The notes under the pieces were generated by a model, which was not told where the DNA came from, searched no databases, and saw only the letters and a program-made list of their open reading frames with translations. Of a stretch of 17,277 nucleotides of DNA, positions 1 through 6,221 are shown piece by piece (position 1 is the stretch's first letter; each line of letters opens with the position of its first letter). Origin of the DNA: Pseudomonadota bacterium. GTDB taxonomy: Bacteria; Pseudomonadota; Gammaproteobacteria; Burkholderiales; Burkholderiaceae_B. The stretch covers positions 1 to 17,277 of the forward strand of contig JAEWJD010000207.1 in the NCBI GenBank assembly GCA_023386765.1, in the 5' to 3' direction. A program made the translations under genes and the position numbers.

Positions 1-834
1 GTGCAACATCTCGGTCGACAGGCCGTGCAGCACTAGCCGGTAGCCGGCGCGCAGGGTCGACATCGGCACCAGGGGATGTTTGTTGTTCACCAGCACCAGG
101 TGTTGCGGCGCGCCCAGCAACTGCGCAGCATAGATGCCGATGGTTTCGTCCAGCTGCAGGGAGTTGGCGGCGCGCCAGAAGTCGTTGTCGGTCAGCAGCA
201 GCTGGTAGAGCGGCGTGAACAACTCGATGGCGCTTTGCAGATCGAGAAAATTCAGCCGTCCCTGGGGCATGTCTTCCAGCTTCAGGCCGGGGTCTTCGAT
301 CATCGAGAAGTCCAGGACGGCGGGCGCGTGCATGGTCTGCCCGGCGTCGCGCAGCGCCTGGTTCAGACGGATGACGAAGTTGAACAGATTGATATCGTGC
401 TTGACGAACAGATCGTCCTTGAGCGCATCCAGGTCGGGCGGGGTAAGCGGGGTGGTCGTTACCGGCACGGGCGAGTTGGCGCCGATGAAGGCAAGAATCT
501 GCGCGCCCAGGTGAAAATGCCGCAGGATCAGCCAGTTGGCCTCGGGGGAAACGAAGCGCTTGAGTCCCCATACGAGGATGCGATGCAGCAGGCGTGAATG
601 TGACCAGCGTTTCGGGAGCACCGTCTTGATGATCTGGATCAGGATGATGCACAGCCGCGCGAGGGGCCGTAGGAACGGCAGCAGGTACTGGCGCGAGCGG
701 CTGCTGGAGTCCTTCAGCCAGGCTGTCTTGACGGCGTCGGGCAGGGGCGTGCTGCGATCCAGGTAAAGCGCGCGCCAGGGATTGGGGTCGGCGGGGTCGT
801 GCGGCTCGGCCAGAAACGGCGGTTCAGGGTTCAT
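1..834 (-). CDS. Conserved protein of unknown function, last visible gene of the lipid operon (3' end beyond window)
   Basis: This frame is open on the minus strand from an ATG at 834 to the left edge, giving 278 residues with no stop, so the C-terminus is missing. I do not recognise the family. The N-terminal 50 residues are rich in Pro, Asp and charged residues. A short hydrophobic stretch (about residues 59-72, CIILIQIIKTVLP) is followed by basic residues, and a second hydrophobic patch lies near residues 100-118. This suggests a membrane-associated rather than polytopic protein. The start codon overlaps the stop of the ketosynthase-HDO fusion gene as ATGA, so the two are probably translationally coupled and act in the same pathway. 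Conserved-looking His and Asp residues (RHFH, KHD, NNKHP) are present, but I cannot link them to a known active site. The coding call rests on the uninterrupted frame, the overlap and credible protein composition. Confidence 0.8.
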   Translation of the reverse strand, partial: MNPEPPFLAEPHDPADPNPWRALYLDRSTPLPDAVKTAWLKDSSSRSRQYLLPFLRPLARLCIILIQIIKTVLPKRWSHSRLLHRILVWGLKRFVSPEANWLILRHFHLGAQILAFIGANSPVPVTTTPLTPPDLDALKDDLFVKHDINLFNFVIRLNQALRDAGQTMHAPAVLDFSMIEDPGLKLEDMPQGRLNFLDLQSAIELFTPLYQLLLTDNDFWRAANSLQLDETIGIYAAQLLGAPQHLVLVNNKHPLVPMSTLRAGYRLVLHGLSTEMLH

Positions 835-2741
835 GCCTGCTCCATCACATGGTGAAACTGCATCAAGTACAGGGCTGCGGTGCGGCGTGCGGTGTCGGCG
901 ATGCGACGCGCAGCCTGGCCGTCGGGGTCGCAGTCCATGGCCAGTTCGACGGCGGCCAGCCAGCGCGCCAGGTGATGTTCGTCATTGTGGCCGTGGTATT
1001 CAAGGAAACGGAAAGCCTGCGGCGGCAGGGCCAGGCTGGCCTTGAGCAGGGGCAGCAGCGCCGGGATGATGCGCTGGCCGGTGCCTTCGATGATGTAGAT
1101 CGCGCCCAGCAGGCCGATGGGATCACGGGTGGCGGCCAGGGCATGCAGGTAGGCATTGAGGGCTTCGCCGCCCGGATTGCGCCGCAGCGCATCCAGCGGC
1201 TGCTGGCCGCCCGCTTGCTGATAGTCCTCGTAGAGGATCATGAAATCATTCTGCTCTTCGCCGGCGTGCATCTGCACCAGTGCAGCCAGTGGCGCATAGC
1301 CGTCGCCCAGAGAAGCGGCGCCTTCGCGCATCCATTTGCTGCCTTCGCGTACCTGGGGGATCCAGTCGGCCATCCAGCGCGCGTAGTCGCCGGCCTGGAA
1401 GTGGCCGCGGCGCAGTTTCTGTACCAGCGGCGTGCGCCAGACCCGCGAGCGGTAGTCGTGCCAGATGGCGGCCAGTTCGGTCAGCAGGGCCGACAGGCCT
1501 TCGGGCGCCTGAGCCGGATCATGCGGGGGAGCGATGGCGTCGGCATCGTCGCTGGCCGCAGCCGGGGTCGCGCCAGCCGGGCGGCAGGCCGGCGCGCGTG
1601 CAGCGTCGCAGGCCTCGGCCTGCAGCAGCAGGTACGCGGCCGAGAAGCGTCCGGACTCGGGGATGTAGCAGAAGACTTGCTCGCCGGCGCGCAGCGCGCG
1701 TGTCTGCAGGAACTCGGCCAACATGATGAGAATGGAGGCCGCGCCGGTATTACCGCGCCAGGCGAGGTTGCTGAACCAGCGTTCGCGTGGAATGACCAGC
1801 CCGGACTTGGCCATCAGGTCCTCGACCACGGGAATGAATTTCTCGGAAGAGTAGTGGCACAGGAAGTGATCCACCCGGGTCGGGTCGAGCCAGCCGTCAC
1901 GCACCAGGCCGGCATACTCATGGATGCCGATATCGAACAGATGGGGCAGCAGCCGGATATCCTGGCGCAGCGAGAGCGCGCCGTCGGCCTCGGCGGCTTC
2001 CCACGAGGGGTAGTCGAGATGGCTGCGTTCGCGCCCGGCGTCCAGGCCCAGTTGCATGCAGACCGGATAGTCTCCCGAGAACGAGCGCTGGTGGATCCAC
2101 TTGAGCTTGAGCCGCAGGCCCTGCGAGGGGCCGGGCAGGGCACGGCCTTCCTGGCCCAGCAACAGGGCGCCGGCGCCATCGGAAAGCATCCAGCGCAGAA
2201 AATGGGCGTCGAAATCGGCGTCATAGCCGCGCGCGGCAAAGCGCGAGCGCTTGAACAGGCGCGACGGCAGTTCTGCCGCGACTGCCAGGGCGCGCGGGTG
2301 CGCACCCAGTTCGACGCTGCTGGCCGCGGCCTGGATCGCGCCCACGCCAGCCGCGCAGATGCCGTGCACCGACAGGGTTTCCATGGGCGCGGCGCCCAGT
2401 TCCCCCTGGATCATGTTTGCCAGGCCGGGCATCAGGGCGTCGCCGCCACTGGAGCCGCTGGCCAGCAAGCCGACCGAGCCCAGCGCCTGGCCGGCCTGGG
2501 CCAGGCAATCACCGATGGCCTTGGCCGCGAGTTGTGCGCAGCTGTGGCGCGGGCTGCCATCCGGGTTGATGGCGTAATGGCGGGTGCGGATACCATTTTC
2601 GGCCAGGATGCGTGTCTTGATGCGGCCTGACAGTCGGTTCAGGGGCGCGATGTAGGCGTCCATGGCAGCGTTGTCGACCGGTTCGCCCGGCATGAAATAG
2701 CCGGCGGACTCCAGATAGACGCGGTCAAAGGCGATGGGCAT
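831..2741 (-). CDS. Beta-ketoacyl synthase III-like domain fused to a haem-oxygenase-like di-iron oxidase domain
   Basis: The 636-residue protein has two enzyme domains. Residues about 1-375 resemble FabH-type ketosynthase III: nucleophile Cys129 in SVHGICAAG, His296 in FLCHYSSEKF at the place of the FabH HQAN motif, and Asn331 in RGNTGAAS. The thiolase-fold Cys-His-Asn triad is therefore intact. An Ala/Pro-rich linker (about 378-415) joins it to residues about 416-636, which look like the TenA/PqqC/UndA-like fold of 'iron-containing redox enzymes'. Metal-ligand candidates are H492/E495/E496/D499, E552, and H583-x3-D587-x2-H590; the last matches the H-x3-D-x2-H helix described for CADD and SznF. 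The likely chemistry is Claisen condensation of an acyl-CoA or acyl-ACP followed by O2-dependent oxidation, which is inference. The gene starts 15 bases after the desaturase stop, with GAGAA upstream of the ATG, and overlaps the next gene by ATGA. The usual FabH is only about 320 residues. Confidence 0.9.
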   Translation of the reverse strand: MPIAFDRVYLESAGYFMPGEPVDNAAMDAYIAPLNRLSGRIKTRILAENGIRTRHYAINPDGSPRHSCAQLAAKAIGDCLAQAGQALGSVGLLASGSSGGDALMPGLANMIQGELGAAPMETLSVHGICAAGVGAIQAAASSVELGAHPRALAVAAELPSRLFKRSRFAARGYDADFDAHFLRWMLSDGAGALLLGQEGRALPGPSQGLRLKLKWIHQRSFSGDYPVCMQLGLDAGRERSHLDYPSWEAAEADGALSLRQDIRLLPHLFDIGIHEYAGLVRDGWLDPTRVDHFLCHYSSEKFIPVVEDLMAKSGLVIPRERWFSNLAWRGNTGAASILIMLAEFLQTRALRAGEQVFCYIPESGRFSAAYLLLQAEACDAARAPACRPAGATPAAASDDADAIAPPHDPAQAPEGLSALLTELAAIWHDYRSRVWRTPLVQKLRRGHFQAGDYARWMADWIPQVREGSKWMREGAASLGDGYAPLAALVQMHAGEEQNDFMILYEDYQQAGGQQPLDALRRNPGGEALNAYLHALAATRDPIGLLGAIYIIEGTGQRIIPALLPLLKASLALPPQAFRFLEYHGHNDEHHLARWLAAVELAMDCDPDGQAARRIADTARRTAALYLMQFHHVMEQA

Positions 2742-2756
2742 GGCGGTTCTCGATAG

Positions 2757-3650
2757 TCAGCGGATATGTTCGGGTGCCATCAGCGAGCGCGAGCGCAGGC
2801 GCGGCACCAGGGGCGCGAGCAGGAAGACGCGGGTCATGTAGGGCAGCAGGCCTGCTTCGTTCAGGCGCGCGTCCACCTGGGCGCGATACCGGTCCTGGTG
2901 CAAGGCGGTCAGCTCGCTCCAGTGGGCCCGCGAATGTTCATGGTGGGCCGTGTGCAGCCCGATATTGAAGAGCAGCGGATTGACCCAGCCCTCGAAATTG
3001 CGGGCATAGTTCAGGCCCGCCTGCGCGCGCGGCCCGCCATCGGCGTGGGCATGCTGCAGGTAGTTGGTGGCCAGCAACCAGTGCAGTCCGTGCAGCTGGG
3101 GCAGGATCACGAACAGCAGGGCCTTGAGCGGGTCGATCAGCAGCAGGCCGCCCCAGAGACCCAGCCACGCGCCATATTGGGCCAGGCAGTAGCGCCACAC
3201 CCCGGGCCAGTGACGCCGCATGCGCGCCAGCCAGTGCCAGAACAGCGGCATCAGCACCCAGATCGCCTGCGCCGGGTGGATGAGGTAGCCCCAGAGATGA
3301 TTGCTGTCGCCGCCGAAGCGATAGGTCCGCGCCTCGTCCCGGGCCCCATGCTTGTAGCGGTGATGGTTGGCGGCGTGCGCCGGCCAGAAGACGAAGGTCG
3401 GATGGCCCTGCAGCAGGGTGATCCAGAAGTCGGTCAGGCGGTTGGCCAGCCGGCCCCGCCACAGGCGCAGATGGGTATGGTTGTGATGGATGACGCCGAT
3501 GCCCAGGGTCAGGAAAAGCAGCAGTGCATACAACGGCCAGGAAAACCCCCGCCACCATTGCCAGGCCGCCACGGCTGGCGCCAGCAGCAGATAGGCAATG
3601 CTCTGCAGATCGCGCCGGTGGCGCAGCCCCGCCCTAGGCCTGCGCAGCAT
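2757..3650 (-). CDS. Membrane fatty acid desaturase / AlkB-like hydroxylase
   Basis: This 297-residue integral membrane protein has the histidine boxes of the membrane FA_desaturase/AlkB superfamily (PF00487): H56-x3-H60 in HHNHTH, H92-x3-HH (residues 92-97), and H233-x2-HH (residues 233-237). There is also an NYLQHAH segment (196-202) that recalls the NYxEHYG motif of AlkB-type hydroxylases. Hydrophobic segments lie near residues 18-33, 38-54, 125-140 and 160-190. The family uses a di-iron centre and O2 to desaturate or hydroxylate an acyl chain at the membrane. The frame is open further upstream to 3797, but that part overlaps the hydroxylase gene and reads as low-complexity shadow. I chose the ATG at 3650, which leaves a 17-base overlap with the upstream gene and implies coupling. 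Whether it desaturates, hydroxylates or acts on an unusual substrate cannot be decided from sequence. Confidence 0.88.
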   Translation of the reverse strand: MLRRPRAGLRHRRDLQSIAYLLLAPAVAAWQWWRGFSWPLYALLLFLTLGIGVIHHNHTHLRLWRGRLANRLTDFWITLLQGHPTFVFWPAHAANHHRYKHGARDEARTYRFGGDSNHLWGYLIHPAQAIWVLMPLFWHWLARMRRHWPGVWRYCLAQYGAWLGLWGGLLLIDPLKALLFVILPQLHGLHWLLATNYLQHAHADGGPRAQAGLNYARNFEGWVNPLLFNIGLHTAHHEHSRAHWSELTALHQDRYRAQVDARLNEAGLLPYMTRVFLLAPLVPRLRSRSLMAPEHIR

Positions 3651-4407
3651 CGGCGCGTTGGCGTTGCAGCGCCAGAGCGGAATCGGTGGCATCTGGCGGC
3701 AGGCGGGTGCCGAACAGCCGGTCCATGAAGGTGAACTGGAAGCCGTAGTTGCCGTGGTAGCAAGCGTGGTGCAGGTGGTGCCGGCGGCTGGCGGCAAACC
3801 AGTGCGCGCCCGACACCTTGGGCCAGAAATCGTAGTTGGCGTGGCCGATGCAGTTGAAAAAAAGGCTGAACAAGGGCACGGCGAACAAGGACCAGAAACT
3901 GAAGGTGTGCAGCACCATGGGCAGCAGGATCACGTTGCCCAGCATCAAGGCTTCGACCGGATGGAAACTGTAGGTCGCAAAAGGCGTGGTGATCACGGAG
4001 CGGTGATGCGGTACATGGAAGCGCCGCAGCCAGCGGGTATGCAGCAGGCGGTGATTGACCCAGAAATGGATGTCGTTCCAGATCATGAGCAGCGCGATCT
4101 CGATCGTGATCTGCCAGGCGCCGGCCTGCGGATCCAGGCGGGCCCAACCCAGTTGCAGCAGCCCCCAGGGAAAGATCATGCCGGTGCCGAACAGCAGGAT
4201 GCTCAGACCGGAAAGCGTGAATTCGCGCTGCCACTGCGCCGGCGTGACCGGCCGGGGGTCGAGCGGGCGGCCGATACCCAGAGCGGGCAGGAGGTAGCGC
4301 GTCAGCAGCCAGGTCACAGCGCCGAAAAACAGGTAGATGCCGGCAAAAAACAGCAGGCCAGCCAACATCACCTGCCAGGCCGTCAATGCCATGAAGGCTT
4401 CGGTCAT
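3634..4407 (-). CDS. Fatty acid hydroxylase / sterol desaturase family membrane protein
   Basis: This 257-residue protein has the histidine clusters of the fatty acid hydroxylase superfamily (PF04116): H114-x4-H119-x3-H123 in the HFWVNHRLLH segment, H131-VPHH (131-135), and H210-HLHH (210-214) followed by H218. The C-terminal MDRLFGT segment is also typical. Membrane segments are predicted near residues 10-40, 64-88, 98-112 and 152-188. The family uses a di-iron centre to hydroxylate or desaturate lipids at the membrane. It is the first gene of the leftward operon, and its TAG stop lies inside the start of the desaturase gene. The ATG at 4407 has only a weak ribosome-binding site; an in-frame ATG at 4392 is possible. 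A bacterial sterol substrate is unlikely by default, so a fatty-acid or polyketide-like lipid substrate is the better guess. Confidence 0.9.
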   Translation of the reverse strand: MTEAFMALTAWQVMLAGLLFFAGIYLFFGAVTWLLTRYLLPALGIGRPLDPRPVTPAQWQREFTLSGLSILLFGTGMIFPWGLLQLGWARLDPQAGAWQITIEIALLMIWNDIHFWVNHRLLHTRWLRRFHVPHHRSVITTPFATYSFHPVEALMLGNVILLPMVLHTFSFWSLFAVPLFSLFFNCIGHANYDFWPKVSGAHWFAASRRHHLHHACYHGNYGFQFTFMDRLFGTRLPPDATDSALALQRQRADAAQA

Positions 4408-4460
4408 GGATTACGCCGCGCGCCGGCCACCGCCCGCGCGCCAGTTACGGAATTGTCGCG

Positions 4461-4466
4461 ATAATA
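4461..4466 (-). promoter_or_regulatory. Possible -10 element of the leftward lipid operon
   Basis: Read on the minus strand this is TATTAT, 54 bases upstream of the hydroxylase ATG, in the only AT-rich part of the divergent intergenic region. No convincing -35 hexamer lies 16-18 bases upstream, so this is a weak candidate. Confidence 0.25.
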
Positions 4467-4500
4467 CGCAAATGTCCGGGCTGCGGTCGGCAGGATTGTT

Positions 4501-4512
4501 AAGCAATTGCTT
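4501..4512. promoter_or_regulatory. Perfect 12-bp palindrome in the divergent intergenic region, possible operator
   Basis: AAGCAATTGCTT is its own reverse complement. It lies between the leftward lipid operon (start 4407) and the rightward sigma-factor gene (start 4572), outside any gene. Its position suits an operator for a dimeric regulator, but none is encoded next to it. Chance occurrence is possible. Confidence 0.3.
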
Positions 4513-4548
4513 CATGACGGCAGGGCAGACGGGGCGGCATGGATTTGT

Positions 4549-4567
4549 ATGAATGAGAATCATGATG
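4549..4567 (+). promoter_or_regulatory. Fur-like box upstream of the ECF sigma gene
   Basis: The 19 bases ATGAATGAGAATCATGATG match the classical 19-bp Fur consensus (9-1-9 inverted repeat, GATAATGAT-A-ATCATTATC) at 13 positions, including the core AATGA and AATCAT. The site ends only 5 bases before the sigma-factor ATG at 4572, so Fur-Fe2+ bound here would block initiation. The match was counted by eye. Confidence 0.7.
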
Positions 4568-4571
4568 AATA

Positions 4572-5117
4572 ATGGCCGCCTTTTCACGCTTTGCCGGGCC
4601 GTTCTTCGTGTCACGCCGCCGTGCTTTTTCCGAACGAGGTTGGCTCGCGCATTATCGCGAGCTGATCGGCGCGTGGACCCGCCGCAGCCCGGCGCCCCAG
4701 GACGCCGAGGACGCGGCCCAGGATGTCGCGCTCAATCTGTTGCAGCGGGGCGAGACCGGGGTGCTCGACAGCAAGGCCTACCTGTTCGGGGCCAGCCACC
4801 TGCGCCTCAAAAGCGAATGGCGGCGCCAGCAACGCCGTGACCTGGTGGCCCTGCAGCATCTGCCCGACGAGGCATTGCCAGCCCCCGATGATCCGCAGGG
4901 CGATCTGCGCGCCAGCCAGTTGGCGCAGGCGCTGCGCGACGCCCTGGCGGAACTGTCGCCCGCTTGCCGCCAGGTATTCCTGTGGAACCGCCTGGAGGGC
5001 TATACCCAGGCCGAGATCGCACGCAAGCTGGGGTTGAGCCAGAGCATGGTGGAAAAACATATGAAACGCGCCTTGAGCCACCTTCATGAGCGATTGCAAG
5101 CCTATGCCCCGCATTGA
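4572..5117 (+). CDS. ECF RNA polymerase sigma factor, FecI type
   Basis: This 181-residue protein has the two-domain layout of small ECF sigma factors. Region 2 lies at about residues 28-80, with the DAEDAAQDV motif near 43-51. Region 4 lies at about residues 120-175, where LSPACRQVFLWNRLEGYT leads into the helix-turn-helix QAEIARKLGLSQSMVEKHMKRAL. The next genes are a FecR-type anti-sigma factor and a TonB-dependent receptor, which defines it as an iron-starvation cell-surface-signalling sigma factor expected to transcribe the receptor gene. The ATG at 4572 is the first in frame, because a stop lies at 4566, but it almost abuts the Fur-like box and has little ribosome-binding site; a GTG at 4608 is an alternative. 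The gene order matches Bordetella bupI, but the symbol is left blank because orthology cannot be shown. Confidence 0.93.
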   Translation: MAAFSRFAGPFFVSRRRAFSERGWLAHYRELIGAWTRRSPAPQDAEDAAQDVALNLLQRGETGVLDSKAYLFGASHLRLKSEWRRQQRRDLVALQHLPDEALPAPDDPQGDLRASQLAQALRDALAELSPACRQVFLWNRLEGYTQAEIARKLGLSQSMVEKHMKRALSHLHERLQAYAPH

Positions 5118-6072
5118 TCCGGACAGTCCGCGAGAGCAGGCCGCGCATTGGTTCGCCCGTGAACGGCTGGGCACGCTGGACGAGGCGGCGCGCCGGCAGC
5201 GCGATGCGTGGCTGGCGCAGGATGTGGAGCACCGGCGTCAGTACGCTGCCATGCGCAGGATCTGGGAGATGACCGATGGCCTGGCGCCGGCGGAAATGCG
5301 CGCCCTGCTGGAGTCGCCGCCCAAGAGGGGAATGCACCGCCGCCGCCTCCTGGCCGGCACTGCGGTGCTGGCGGTGGCCGGGCTGGCGGCGTTGCCGCTG
5401 TTGCGCCGGCAAACGCCTTTGTGGCAAACGCAGTGGGCTACCGCCATCGGGGAGCGTACCGAGACCCGTTTGCCGGATGGCAGCCTCCTGAGTCTGAACA
5501 CCGGCTCCCGCGTGCAGGTCCGTTTCCTTGCGGATCGCCGCGAGGTGTGGCTGGAGGCCGGCGAGGCCCTGTTCAGCGTCAGTCCCGATGCCGCCCGGCC
5601 GTTTCTGGTGCAGGCCGGCGCGGCCGAGGTGGCCGTGACGGGCACCCGCTTCAACCTGCGCCTGCGGGCCGAGGGCGGCGTGACATTGGCTGTCGAGGAA
5701 GGGCATGTGGCGTTCACGGCCGGCCCCTGGTGGCACCGCAATACGCAGAACGTGACAGCCGGGCAGCTGGCCCAGTATCAACCTGGGGCGGGCCTGCAGC
5801 CGTTGCGCGCGGTTGAACCGGCCAGTATCGGAGCCTGGCAGCGTGGGCGGCTGGTTTTCGGCGATGCGCCGCTGGCCCTGGTTGCAAGCGAACTGGGCCG
5901 TTATCTGCCCGAGCCGGTGCGCATCGAGGACGCGGCATTGGCGCGCCAGCGGGTTGCCGCCAGTCTGGCCCTCGATGATCCGCAAGCCGCCCTGCAGGCG
6001 CTGGCGGACCTGGCGCCGGCGCACCTGAGCCACGACGTGCACGGTTGGCTGTTGGCCCTCCGTCGTCGATGA
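5086..6072 (+). CDS. FecR-type anti-sigma / sigma regulator
   Basis: This 328-residue, single-pass inner-membrane protein transmits the receptor signal to the ECF sigma factor. Residues about 14-62 form the N-terminal cytoplasmic sigma-binding domain (DUF4880-like, with AAHWFARERLG and later RRIW). Residues 88-107 are the membrane segment, preceded by an arginine cluster (HRRRLL). Residues about 115-230 are the periplasmic FecR domain, with RTETRLPDGSLLSLNTGS and the WLEAGEALFSV motif. The C-terminal 70 residues resemble a receptor-contacting STN-like fold. The gene overlaps the sigma gene by 32 bases from the ATG at 5086. An ATG at 5104 (residue 7) would still overlap by 14 bases, and neither start has a strong ribosome-binding site. 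Overlap and order point to joint expression with the sigma factor. The layout matches Bordetella bupR. Confidence 0.93.
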   Translation: MSDCKPMPRIDPDSPREQAAHWFARERLGTLDEAARRQRDAWLAQDVEHRRQYAAMRRIWEMTDGLAPAEMRALLESPPKRGMHRRRLLAGTAVLAVAGLAALPLLRRQTPLWQTQWATAIGERTETRLPDGSLLSLNTGSRVQVRFLADRREVWLEAGEALFSVSPDAARPFLVQAGAAEVAVTGTRFNLRLRAEGGVTLAVEEGHVAFTAGPWWHRNTQNVTAGQLAQYQPGAGLQPLRAVEPASIGAWQRGRLVFGDAPLALVASELGRYLPEPVRIEDAALARQRVAASLALDDPQAALQALADLAPAHLSHDVHGWLLALRRR

Positions 6073-6086
6073 AACAATTGGTTTCA
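6070..6086. repeat. Inverted repeat after the anti-sigma stop codon
   Basis: TGAAAC and GTTTCA (6 bp each) flank AATTG. The repeat overlaps the TGA stop of the FecR-type gene and sits just before the Fur-like box of the receptor gene. It could be part of the sigma-factor-dependent promoter or a weak hairpin, and its function is not known. Confidence 0.3.
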
Positions 6087-6090
6087 ATAA

Positions 6091-6109
6091 ATTATCGAGA
6101 ATCATTCCG
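6091..6109 (+). promoter_or_regulatory. Fur-like box upstream of the TonB-dependent receptor gene
   Basis: ATTATCGAGAATCATTCCG matches the 19-bp Fur consensus at 11 positions, with an unbroken AATCATT half-site. It shares the core GAGAATCAT with the box before the sigma gene. It lies in the 125-base gap between the FecR-type gene and the receptor, which suggests that the receptor has its own iron-repressed promoter. This match is weaker than the first box. Confidence 0.5.
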
Positions 6110-6180
6110 GTTTTTTCTCGCCTGCGGCGTCTGTTGAAGGGGGGCCGATGGCCTGCCCAGCGACCTTGGCCAAGGGTGGC

Positions 6181-6195
6181 GGCGCCGCAGGCGCC
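6181..6195 (+). repeat. GC-only hairpin immediately before the first possible receptor start codon
   Basis: GGCGCC-GCA-GGCGCC can form a 6-bp all-GC stem. It ends two bases before the ATG at 6198 and contains the only AGG that could serve as its ribosome-binding site. This favours the ATG at 6222 as the true start, or else translational control. The stem may be incidental in DNA this rich in GC. Confidence 0.35.
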
Positions 6196-6221
6196 TGATG
6201 ACAAGACGGAACTTTCGATAC

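Noticed and set aside
849..2630. 593-codon open frame on the plus strand, opposite the ketosynthase-HDO gene
   Set aside because: Its product is Gln/Gly/Ala/Arg-rich without recognisable motifs, while the minus strand encodes clear catalytic motifs over the same span. It is an antisense shadow of high-GC coding DNA.
3651..3797. N-terminal extension of the desaturase frame (49 extra codons)
   Set aside because: It lies inside the hydroxylase gene in another frame and reads as Thr/Ser/Ala/Pro-rich low complexity. The ATG at 3650 gives a normal family length.
4408..4571. A small RNA or riboswitch in the divergent intergenic region
   Set aside because: Apart from the 12-bp palindrome and the Fur-like box, no extended stem structure or known riboswitch pattern could be seen by eye.
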